Below the pieces are notes generated by a model, which was not told the origin of the DNA, did not search any database, and saw nothing but the letters and a program-made list of their open reading frames with translations. A stretch of DNA of 5,809 nt from Sphingomonas bacterium (lineage in GTDB: Bacteria > Pseudomonadota > Alphaproteobacteria > Sphingomonadales > Sphingomonadaceae), in assembly GCA_026785645.1 (NCBI GenBank), contig JAJAZM010000134.1, positions 1-5,809 of the forward strand, in the 5' to 3' direction. Made by a program: the position numbers and the translations under genes. Positions 1-5,809 of the stretch are shown here, piece after piece. The stretch's first letter is position 1. Every line of letters begins with the position of its first letter.

Positions 1-1344
1 AATATATTCGGCGCGTTTCGCGGCGCGCGGTTCGACGGTGAGGCGTTCATTCCCCAGGCGATCGCGCATGGCGCGGTGGCGGTGGTGGCGCGGCCCGAGG
101 CGGTGGTCGACGGCGCGGTGCATATCGCCGATGTCGAACCACGGCGACGCTTTGCCCAATTGGCGGGAAAATTCACCGGACCCTATCCCGAGGTCATCGT
201 CGCGGTCACCGGGACCAACGGCAAGACCTCGACAGTCGAGATGGCCCGGCAGATGTGGCGCATGGCAGGGCATCGCTCGGCGAGTATCGGAACGCTTGGC
301 GTGACCACCGCCGACGACCAGGTCAAGACCGGACTGACCACCCCCGATATCGTCACCTTCCTGAGCAATATGGCGGGGCTGGAGCGGATGGGAATCAGCC
401 ATGTCGGGTATGAGGCGTCATCCCACGGGCTCGACCAGTATCGCAGCGAGGGGCTGCCGGTGCGCGCCGCGGCGTTCACCAATTTCAGCCGCGATCATCT
501 CGATTACCATCCCGACATGGAGGCCTATTTCGCGGCCAAGATGCGGTTGTTCGATGAGGTGGTCGATGGCGCCGGGACGGCGGTGGTGTGGACCGGCGAT
601 GCCAAATCGGGCGAGGTGATCGAGCATGTTCGCGCCCGCGGGCTGACGCTGATTACGGTCGGGCCCGGGGCGGAGACGATTGCGCTCATCGAGCAAGTGC
701 CGACCCCGCTCGGGCAACGCCTGGCGCTTCGCCATCAAGGCAAGGATTACAGACTGACGCTGCCGCTGATCGGGGCCTATCAGGCCAATAATGTGCTGAC
801 CGCCGCCGGGCTGCTGCTCGCGACCGGGAGCGCGTGGGACGAAACGCTGGCGGCGATGGGCCGGGTGTCGCCGGTGCGCGGGCGATTGGAGCGTGCGGTG
901 ATCAGCCGGGCCGGTGCGCCGGTGTATATCGACTATGCGCATACCCCCGACGCCCTGGAAGCGGCGATTGCGGCGCTGAGGCCGCATGTGGCCACAGATG
1001 GGGGCGGCAAGTTGGTCACCGTATTTGGCGCCGGCGGCGATCGCGATACGGGCAAGCGCGCGCCGATGGGCGCCGTTGCGGCGCGGATGAGCGATGTGGC
1101 GATCGTCACCGACGATAATCCGCGCACCGAAGATCCCGCCAAGATCCGCCGCGAGGTGATGGCCGGCGCGGTCGGCGCGACCGAGATCGGGGACCGCCGA
1201 GCGGCGATTGCCGAGGCGATCCGGCTGGCCGGGCCGGGCGATATCGTGCTGGTCGCAGGCAAGGGGCATGAGACCGGCCAGGTGATCGGCGACCGCGTGC
1301 TGCCGTTCGACGATGCACTGGTGGCGCGCGAGTGCGCGGCGTGA
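1..1344 (+). CDS. murE: UDP-MurNAc-L-alanyl-D-glutamate--2,6-diaminopimelate ligase MurE (5' partial)
   Basis: This cytoplasmic ATP-dependent Mur ligase adds the third stem-peptide residue to UDP-MurNAc-L-Ala-D-Glu. The reading frame is open from base 1 and ends at TGA 1342-1344, giving 447 visible residues. Against E. coli MurE (about 495 aa), roughly 35-45 N-terminal residues lie outside the window. The first visible residues (NIFGAFRGARFDGEAFIPQA) match the N-terminal UDP-MurNAc-binding domain. The ATP-binding loop GTNGKTS is at 211-231. The FTNFSRDHLDYH block follows, and the AAK lysine at 538-540 aligns with the carbamylated lysine of the family. In the C-terminal domain, DNPR at 1114-1125 and GKGHE at 1258-1272 are the signatures of the meso-DAP-adding type rather than the lysine-adding type; the specificity is inferred from these. 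A GTG at 76-78 is in frame but internal to the conserved domain, so it is not the true start. The 3' end overlaps murF. Confidence 0.97.
   Translation, partial: NIFGAFRGARFDGEAFIPQAIAHGAVAVVARPEAVVDGAVHIADVEPRRRFAQLAGKFTGPYPEVIVAVTGTNGKTSTVEMARQMWRMAGHRSASIGTLGVTTADDQVKTGLTTPDIVTFLSNMAGLERMGISHVGYEASSHGLDQYRSEGLPVRAAAFTNFSRDHLDYHPDMEAYFAAKMRLFDEVVDGAGTAVVWTGDAKSGEVIEHVRARGLTLITVGPGAETIALIEQVPTPLGQRLALRHQGKDYRLTLPLIGAYQANNVLTAAGLLLATGSAWDETLAAMGRVSPVRGRLERAVISRAGAPVYIDYAHTPDALEAAIAALRPHVATDGGGKLVTVFGAGGDRDTGKRAPMGAVAARMSDVAIVTDDNPRTEDPAKIRREVMAGAVGATEIGDRRAAIAEAIRLAGPGDIVLVAGKGHETGQVIGDRVLPFDDALVARECAA
1341..1344 (+). other. murE/murF start-stop overlap (GTGA)
   Basis: The preferred murF GTG start (1341-1343) overlaps the murE TGA stop (1342-1344). 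No AGG-type Shine-Dalgarno lies at a normal distance upstream, which suggests termination-reinitiation coupling. If murF instead starts at GTG 1332, the overlap is 13 bases. Confidence 0.7.
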
Positions 1345-2735
1345 CCCCGCTGTGGACGAGTGCCGAGATCGAGGCGGCGACCGGGGGACGAGCATCTGCG
1401 TCGTTCGAGGTTTCGGGCCTGACCTTCGACAGCCGTGAGGCTGGGCCGGGAGATTTGTTCGTGGCGATGCCGGGGACCGCGACCGACGGCCATGCGTTCG
1501 TCGACCAGGCGTTTGAACAAGGGGCAGTGGCGGCGCTTGTGTCGAACGCGGTGACCGGGCCGCATGTGCTGGTGGCCGACGTCGCCGACGCGCTGACCGC
1601 GCTGGCGATCGAAGCTCGGCGGCGGACCGAGGCAATTGTGATCGGGGTCACCGGGTCGGTCGGCAAGACTTCGACCAAGGAAGCGCTGGCGGCGGCATTG
1701 GCGCGGAGCCGCAAGGGGCCGGTCCACCGCTCGGTCAAAAGCTATAACAACCATACGGGCGTGCCGCTGAGCCTGGCGCGAATGCCGCGCGAGACCTGTT
1801 TCGCAGTGCTCGAAATGGGGATGAACCACAGTGGCGAGATCGCCGCGTTGACCCGGCTGGTGCGGCCGCATGTCGCCTTGGTCACCGCGATCGCCTCGGC
1901 GCATATCGAGCAATTGGGCTCGATGGAGGCGATCGCCGACGCCAAAGGTGAGATTTTCGAAGGGCTGGAGAAGGAAGGGATTGCGGTGATCCCCGAGGAT
2001 ACGCCCTATCGCGACCGGCTGGTCCGGGCGGCGCGCGGCCATGCCGGCCGGACGATCACCTTCGGCCGCAACGAGGAGGCCGACGTCGCGACGATGCAGG
2101 CGGCGCGGTCCGACGCGGGCGGCAGCCTGGTCACCGCGCGGCTGGTCAACAGCGAATTGACCTTCACCTTGTCGCAGCGCGGCGATCACTGGATTTCCAA
2201 CGCGATGGCGGTGTTGGCGGTGGTCGAGGCGGTCGGCGGCGATCTTGGCGCGGCGGGGTTGGCGCTGGCCGATCTTGGCGGGCTGAAGGGGCGCGGGCAG
2301 CGGCACCGCGTCAGTGTAACCGGCGGCGAGGCGCTGCTGATCGACGAAAGTTACAACGCCAATCCGGCGTCGATGGCGGCCACACTGGCGAGTCTTGGCG
2401 ACGAGGCATTGAGCGGGCGGCGGATTGCGGTGCTCGGGCCGATGCGCGAGCTTGGGCCCGATGCGGAAGCGATGCATGAAGCGCTGGCCGGGCCGGTGCG
2501 CGAGGCCAGGGTCGAGCGGCTGGTGCTGGTGGGCGCGGAAATGCGCGGGTTGGCGCAGGCGCTCGATGGCGAGATCGAGTCGGTGATCGCCGATAATGTC
2601 GAGGAAGCCGCGCGGCTGGTAGAAGCGATCATCGGCCCCGGCGACGTGGTGCTGGTAAAGGCGTCCAATTCGGTCGGGCTTGCGGGGTTGGTCGATCGAG
2701 TGGCAGGGGTCGATCGGGTGGCAGGGACGAACTGA
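1341..2735 (+). CDS. murF: UDP-MurNAc-tripeptide--D-alanyl-D-alanine ligase MurF
   Basis: This cytoplasmic ATP-dependent ligase joins D-Ala-D-Ala to UDP-MurNAc-tripeptide, the last cytoplasmic step before MraY. The 464 aa length is typical. The N-terminal substrate-binding domain includes LTFDSREAGPGDLFVAMPG. The ATP-binding loop TGSVGKTSTKE has its P-loop lysine at residue 109. YNNHTGVP is at residues 135-142, EMGMNHSGE at 158-166, the conserved AKGEIF lysine at 202, and the C-terminal-domain motif DESYNANP at 335-342. The end reads VKASNSVGL followed by a short duplicated tail. I chose the GTG at 1341 because it forms a 4-base GTGA overlap with the murE stop and begins MTPLWTS, which is how relatives usually start. 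An in-frame GTG at 1332 would add three residues and has a weak GGTGG (1320-1324) upstream. The start is therefore less certain than the function. Confidence 0.95.
   Translation: MTPLWTSAEIEAATGGRASASFEVSGLTFDSREAGPGDLFVAMPGTATDGHAFVDQAFEQGAVAALVSNAVTGPHVLVADVADALTALAIEARRRTEAIVIGVTGSVGKTSTKEALAAALARSRKGPVHRSVKSYNNHTGVPLSLARMPRETCFAVLEMGMNHSGEIAALTRLVRPHVALVTAIASAHIEQLGSMEAIADAKGEIFEGLEKEGIAVIPEDTPYRDRLVRAARGHAGRTITFGRNEEADVATMQAARSDAGGSLVTARLVNSELTFTLSQRGDHWISNAMAVLAVVEAVGGDLGAAGLALADLGGLKGRGQRHRVSVTGGEALLIDESYNANPASMAATLASLGDEALSGRRIAVLGPMRELGPDAEAMHEALAGPVREARVERLVLVGAEMRGLAQALDGEIESVIADNVEEAARLVEAIIGPGDVVLVKASNSVGLAGLVDRVAGVDRVAGTN
2691..2726 (+). repeat. 18-bp in-frame tandem duplication at the 3' end of murF
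   Basis: Two adjacent 18-base units, 2691-2708 and 2709-2726, match at 17 of 18 positions; the only difference is the ninth base (A in the first, G in the second), which is silent (CGA/CGG). Both units are in the murF frame and each encodes VDRVAG, so MurF ends VDRVAG-VDRVAG-TN. The end of the second unit contributes the AGGG core of the mraY ribosome binding site, and the first unit carries a second copy of that core 18 bases further upstream. A replication-slippage duplication is the simplest explanation. Confidence 0.9.
2723..2727 (+). promoter_or_regulatory. Ribosome binding site of mraY
   Basis: AGGGA lies 7 bases before the mraY ATG at 2735, inside the last codons of murF. This is the clearest Shine-Dalgarno match at any junction in the window and supports the chosen mraY start. 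Confidence 0.75.
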
Positions 2736-3805
2736 TGTTATACGTGATCGCCGAACAGCTCGGATTTCCCGGAATCCTCAACCTGATCCGCTACATCAGC
2801 TTTCGGGCGGGGGCGGCGAGCGCGACGGCGTTGATGATCGGCTTGTTGTTCGGGCCGATGTTCATCCGCTGGCTTCGCGCCAAGCAGGGCAAGGGCCAGC
2901 CGATCCGCGCCGACGGGCCGCAAAGCCACCTCGCCAAGCGCGGCACCCCGACCATGGGCGGGCTGCTGATCCTGATCTCGGTGTCGATTTCGGTATTGCT
3001 GTGGATGGACCTCGCCAACCCGTATGTATGGGCGTGCCTGCTGGTTACCGGCGGATTCGGGCTGATCGGATTCCTCGACGATTATGACAAGGTCAAGAAA
3101 GCCCATCATGCCGGGCTATCGGGCAAGATGCGGCTGGCGCTGGAATTTGCCATCGCCGGCTTCGCGACCTGGCTGATGGTGCGCAACGGCGGCACGCAAT
3201 TATATTTGCCGTTCATCCAGGGACCGGTGATGGACCTCGGCTGGTTTTACATCGCGTTCGGGGCGTTCGTAATCGTGGCGTTCGGCAATGCGGTCAATCT
3301 GACCGACGGGCTCGACGGGCTGGCGACGATGCCGGTGATCATCGCGGCGATGGCGTTCATGCTCATCTCCTACCTCGTCGGCAATGCCAAGTTCGCCGAA
3401 TATCTGGGTATTCCGCATATCCTCGGTACCGGCGATCTGACCGTGCTGCTGCTGGCAATCGTCGGCGCAGGACTGGCCTTCCTGTGGTTCAACGCGCCCC
3501 CCGCGGCGGTGTTCATGGGCGATACCGGCAGCCTCGCGCTGGGCGGGGCGCTGGGCGCGGTGGCAGTGGCGACACATCACGAATTCGTGCTGGTGATTAT
3601 CGGCGGCCTGTTCGTGCTCGAGGCGGTCAGCGTCGTGGTCCAGGTGTTCTGGTTCAAGCGCTTCGGCAAAAGGGTGTTCAAGATGGCGCCGATCCACCAT
3701 CATTTCGAGCATCTCGGCTGGAGCGAGCCGACCGTGGTGATCCGCTTCTGGATCATCAGCTTCATCCTCGCGCTGGCGGGGCTCTCGACGCTCAAGCTGC
3801 GGTGA
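2735..3805 (+). CDS. mraY: Phospho-N-acetylmuramoyl-pentapeptide transferase MraY
   Basis: This integral inner-membrane enzyme transfers phospho-MurNAc-pentapeptide from UDP to undecaprenyl phosphate, forming lipid I. It has 356 aa, close to the 360 aa of E. coli MraY, and a polytopic hydrophobic profile consistent with the ten membrane helices of the family. The conserved cytoplasmic motifs appear in order. A GPQSHLAKRGTPTMGG block lies around residues 61-76. The Asp pair of LDDYDK is at residues 115-116, the same numbers as in E. coli. NLTDGLDGL begins at residue 188. FMGDTGSLALGG has its Mg-binding-type Asp at residue 263. The triple histidine of MAPIHHHFEHLGW is at residues 321-323. The C-terminus is ISFILALAGLSTLKLR. 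The ATG overlaps the murF stop by one base (TGATG) and has a good AGGGA ribosome binding site. The 3' end overlaps murD by four bases. No defect is visible. Confidence 0.98.
   Translation: MLYVIAEQLGFPGILNLIRYISFRAGAASATALMIGLLFGPMFIRWLRAKQGKGQPIRADGPQSHLAKRGTPTMGGLLILISVSISVLLWMDLANPYVWACLLVTGGFGLIGFLDDYDKVKKAHHAGLSGKMRLALEFAIAGFATWLMVRNGGTQLYLPFIQGPVMDLGWFYIAFGAFVIVAFGNAVNLTDGLDGLATMPVIIAAMAFMLISYLVGNAKFAEYLGIPHILGTGDLTVLLLAIVGAGLAFLWFNAPPAAVFMGDTGSLALGGALGAVAVATHHEFVLVIIGGLFVLEAVSVVVQVFWFKRFGKRVFKMAPIHHHFEHLGWSEPTVVIRFWIISFILALAGLSTLKLR
3802..3805 (+). other. mraY/murD start-stop overlap (GTGA)
   Basis: The murD GTG start (3802-3804) overlaps the mraY TGA stop (3803-3805). The preceding 20 bases are pyrimidine-mixed with no recognisable Shine-Dalgarno, so murD translation is probably coupled to mraY termination. 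Confidence 0.8.
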
Positions 3806-5148
3806 TCACCGCCAAGGCGTTCGCGGGAAAGCATTATGCGGTGCTGGGGCTTGCGCGGAGCGGGCTGGCAACGGTCGCGGCGCTGCTGGCGAGCGGGGCG
3901 AAAGTGACGGCATGGGACAGCAATCCGGAAGTTGTAGAAAACCTCGGGACAAACGGGTTGGTGTTTGCGAACCTCGACGAAGCCGACCTTACCTGCTTCG
4001 ACTCGATCGTCGTCACCCCGGGCCTCCCCCTCAACCGCCACCCGATTGCCGGGCGCGCTCGCGAGGCGGGGGTGGAGATCATCGGCGACATCGAATTATT
4101 CGCCCGCGCTCGGCCCGAGCTTCCGCCGCACAAGGTGGTCGGGATTACCGGGACCAACGGCAAGTCGACCACCACCGCTTTGGTTCACCATATCCTCCAG
4201 ACCGCAGGCGTGCCGAGCCTGATGGGGGGCAATGTCGGGCTGCCGATCTTGGCGCAGGAGCCGTTGCCCGAAGGCGGGGTCTATGTGCTTGAACTGTCGA
4301 GCTTTCAGATCGACCTGACCCAGAGCCTCGATTGCGATGTCGCGGTGCTGCTCAACATCACGCCCGATCATCTCGACCGGTATGAGAGCTTCGAGGCCTA
4401 TGCCGCGTCGAAGGCGCGGCTGTTTGAGATGCAAACAGAAGGACGTTGGTCAGTGTTCGGCGAAGGCGAGCCGGTCGATGTGTTGTGTAACGCCTACAAC
4501 CAGCGTGGCGGTCGTGAGGTGGTGTGGATCGATAACAGTTTCGAAGAGATTCTAGGGACCACAGTCTTCGATGGGAAAGCCTCGATTTTTGGTCAAAAGG
4601 TGGGGCTTCAGCAAGAATGGCCGAGCCTCCAAGGGTCACACAACGCGCAAAATGCTGCTGCGGCGATGGCGGTCGCTCATGCGCTCGAGCTGACCATCAC
4701 GAAAATGGCGGAAGCTATGCACACCTTTCCCGGCCTCCCCCACCGCATGGAGCGAATCCGCGAAGTCGGCGGCGTCGCCTTCGTCAACGACAGCAAGGCG
4801 ACCAATGCGGAGGCGGCGGCGCCGGCGCTCGCGGCTTATCCCAAAGTTCGATGGATTGTTGGCGGGCAGGCCAAGGGCGAAACGCTTGGGCAAACCGCTG
4901 ACCATCTCGACCACGTCGTCGCCGCTTACACCATTGGCGAAGCGGGGCCGATGTTTGCGCGGTTGCTGCGCGAGGCAGGGGTGAACGTCGTTGAGTGCGA
5001 AACGCTTGAAAATGCGGTGAAACGTGCCGCCGAGGATTCCCAAGCGGGCGAGACTGTCTTACTCTCGCCGGCATCGGCCTCGTTCGACCAGTTCAGGGAT
5101 TTCGAGGAGCGCGGCGACAAGTTCCGCTTACTTGTGGGGGCGTTATGA
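3802..5148 (+). CDS. murD: UDP-MurNAc-L-alanine--D-glutamate ligase MurD
   Basis: This cytoplasmic ATP-dependent ligase adds D-glutamate to UDP-MurNAc-L-Ala. It has 448 aa, against 438 in E. coli. The N-terminal Rossmann-like UDP-binding domain starts with YAVLGLARSG (about residues 12-21). The ATP loop GTNGKSTTT has its lysine at residue 121. ELSSFQ is at 164-169, NITPDHLDR starts at 185, and the lysine aligned with the family's carbamylated lysine is residue 204 in AASKARLF. The C-terminal domain shows GLPHR at 311-315, DSKATN at 330-335 and the closing SPASASFDQFRDFEERG block. The frame is open upstream to 3484, but that part lies inside mraY and does not resemble MurD. The GTG at 3802 gives the expected N-terminus and a GTGA overlap with mraY. 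No convincing Shine-Dalgarno precedes it, so translation probably depends on coupling. Residues about 211-285 have weaker third-position G/C bias and are poorly conserved. Confidence 0.97.
   Translation: MITAKAFAGKHYAVLGLARSGLATVAALLASGAKVTAWDSNPEVVENLGTNGLVFANLDEADLTCFDSIVVTPGLPLNRHPIAGRAREAGVEIIGDIELFARARPELPPHKVVGITGTNGKSTTTALVHHILQTAGVPSLMGGNVGLPILAQEPLPEGGVYVLELSSFQIDLTQSLDCDVAVLLNITPDHLDRYESFEAYAASKARLFEMQTEGRWSVFGEGEPVDVLCNAYNQRGGREVVWIDNSFEEILGTTVFDGKASIFGQKVGLQQEWPSLQGSHNAQNAAAAMAVAHALELTITKMAEAMHTFPGLPHRMERIREVGGVAFVNDSKATNAEAAAPALAAYPKVRWIVGGQAKGETLGQTADHLDHVVAAYTIGEAGPMFARLLREAGVNVVECETLENAVKRAAEDSQAGETVLLSPASASFDQFRDFEERGDKFRLLVGAL
5136..5140 (+). promoter_or_regulatory. Possible weak ribosome binding site of ftsW
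   Basis: A run of five G lies 4 bases before the ftsW ATG at 5145, within the end of murD. It can pair partly with the anti-Shine-Dalgarno sequence, but the spacing is short and there is no flanking A. It may only assist reinitiation through the ATGA overlap. Confidence 0.4.
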
Positions 5149-5809
5149 CGGCGGACATCACGAGCCGGATCAAGGCCAAGGCGGCATTGGTCGACCCGAG
5201 CCGTTACGGGCGATCGGACCGATCGGCGCAGAGCCGCTGGTTCTGGGAGATCGACCGCGTCCTTTTGCTGCTGATCGCGATCCTGGTCGGGATCGGGCTG
5301 ATCGCGGTTGCCGCAGCTTCGCCCGCCGCCGCCGACCGCTATTCGGGCGGCAGCGTTCGGGTCAACGAGTTGTACTTCTTCTACCGCCAATTGATGTGGA
5401 TCGTGGTGTCGATCCCGGTGATGATCCTGATCTCGATGATGCCGCGCGAGCGCGCCAAACGCTTCTCGATCGGCGGGGCAGTGATCTTCCTCGCATTGCT
5501 CGCCGCAGTGCCGTTCATCGGGGTGGAGAAGAATGGCGCGGTGCGCTGGATCGAGCTTGGCGTCGGCCAATTGCAACCGTCGGAATTCCTCAAACCGTTT
5601 TTCGTGGTGACGCTGGCCTGGGTGCTGTCGCTCAAGGAGAAAGACAAGAATCTGCCGGTGTTCGCCATGTCGGCAGTGCTGACGGCGCTGGTCGCGGTGC
5701 TGCTGATGGAACAGCCCGACTTCGGATCGACGATCATCTACGGCACGGTGTGGATCGCGATGCTGGCGCTGGCGGGCTTGCGGATGAAAGTCATCCTGGC
5801 GCTCGGCGG
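5145..5809 (+). CDS. ftsW: Septal peptidoglycan glycosyltransferase FtsW (3' partial)
   Basis: This is a SEDS-family membrane protein, the lipid II polymerase that works with the septal class B PBP (FtsI) in division. The ATG at 5145 overlaps the murD stop (ATGA), and the frame stays open to the window edge with 221 complete codons, a little over half a typical FtsW. A hydrophilic cytoplasmic N-terminus of about 36 residues (ending RWFWEIDR) precedes apparent membrane segments near residues 38-60, 80-99, 108-125, 150-163, 171-188 and 195-212. SEDS signatures are visible: KNGAVRWIELG at about 129-139, GQLQPSEFLKP at 141-151 and EQPDFGST at 189-196. The catalytic aspartate loop of the family lies further downstream and cannot be checked here. 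The paralogue RodA shares these motifs; the position directly after murD in a dcw cluster supports FtsW. Confidence 0.95.
   Translation, partial: MTADITSRIKAKAALVDPSRYGRSDRSAQSRWFWEIDRVLLLLIAILVGIGLIAVAAASPAAADRYSGGSVRVNELYFFYRQLMWIVVSIPVMILISMMPRERAKRFSIGGAVIFLALLAAVPFIGVEKNGAVRWIELGVGQLQPSEFLKPFFVVTLAWVLSLKEKDKNLPVFAMSAVLTALVAVLLMEQPDFGSTIIYGTVWIAMLALAGLRMKVILALG

Noticed and set aside
208..225. An 18-base stretch identical to 4147-4164
   Set aside because: Both encode TGTNGK of the ATP-binding loop, in murE and murD respectively. Paralogous ligases with the same codon preference explain the match; it is not a mobile or regulatory repeat.
2249..2280. Repeated GATCTTGGCG words in murF
   Set aside because: They encode similar Asp-Leu-Gly-containing turns in a Gly/Ala/Leu-rich region with biased codon use; spacing and flanks do not suggest a functional repeat.
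933..2477. Long minus-strand open frame (514 codons) antisense to murE and murF, with another at 418-1635
   Set aside because: Long antisense frames are common opposite G+C-rich genes. The translation is rich in Arg, His, Pro and Ala, matches no family I know, and the plus strand is fully explained by conserved enzymes.
3305..3322. Short internal 9-base near-repeat in mraY
   Set aside because: It encodes the DGLDGL part of the universally conserved MraY motif NLTDGLDGL, so it reflects protein constraint.
3484..3801. Upstream extension of the murD frame inside mraY
   Set aside because: The extra 106 residues are an out-of-frame reading of conserved mraY sequence, rich in Arg and Gly. MurD homology begins right after GTG 3802.
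1..5809. Search for promoters, terminators, RNA genes, CRISPR arrays or mobile elements
   Set aside because: There is no intergenic space, I saw no hairpin followed by a T-run, no tRNA-like or array-like structure, and no transposase or integrase fragment. An internal promoter within coding sequence cannot be excluded by eye.

Overview
The window is a compact stretch of a division and cell wall (dcw) cluster. It holds five consecutive plus-strand genes in the order murE (5' end missing), murF, mraY, murD, ftsW (3' end missing). The sequence is G+C-rich, clearly above 60% by eye, with strong G/C bias at third codon positions. The gene order, the meso-DAP-type MurE and the style of the proteins (for example the MurD N-terminus MITAKAFAGKHYAVLGLARS, and the hydrophilic FtsW N-terminus ending in RWFWEIDR) suggest an alphaproteobacterium, most likely of the Sphingomonadales. 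That placement comes from recognising the protein sequences, not from a database search.

Layout: 1-1344 is murE without its first roughly 35-45 codons. murF follows at 1341-2735, mraY at 2735-3805 and murD at 3802-5148. ftsW begins at 5145 and runs off the right edge after 221 complete codons. There is no intergenic DNA. All four junctions overlap by 1 or 4 bases (GTGA, TGATG, GTGA, ATGA), so the block is almost certainly one transcript with translational coupling. I see no promoter, terminator, RNA gene, mobile element or CRISPR array.

Together the genes take UDP-MurNAc peptides to the lipid-linked precursor and on to septal polymerisation. MurD adds D-Glu, MurE adds meso-diaminopimelate and MurF adds D-Ala-D-Ala. 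MraY transfers phospho-MurNAc-pentapeptide to undecaprenyl phosphate to give lipid I. After MurG (not in the window) makes lipid II, FtsW polymerises it at the septum with its partner class B PBP. In related genomes the missing flanks usually hold mraZ, rsmH, ftsL and ftsI on the left and murG, murC, murB, ddl, ftsQ, ftsA and ftsZ on the right.

I found no undescribed system; this is an ordinary core-genome region. The points worth a second look are small: an in-frame 18-bp tandem duplication at the 3' end of murF that carries the mraY ribosome binding site, a contrast in ribosome binding sites between the ligase and membrane-protein genes, and a stretch of murD with weaker G/C bias and poorer conservation than its surroundings.
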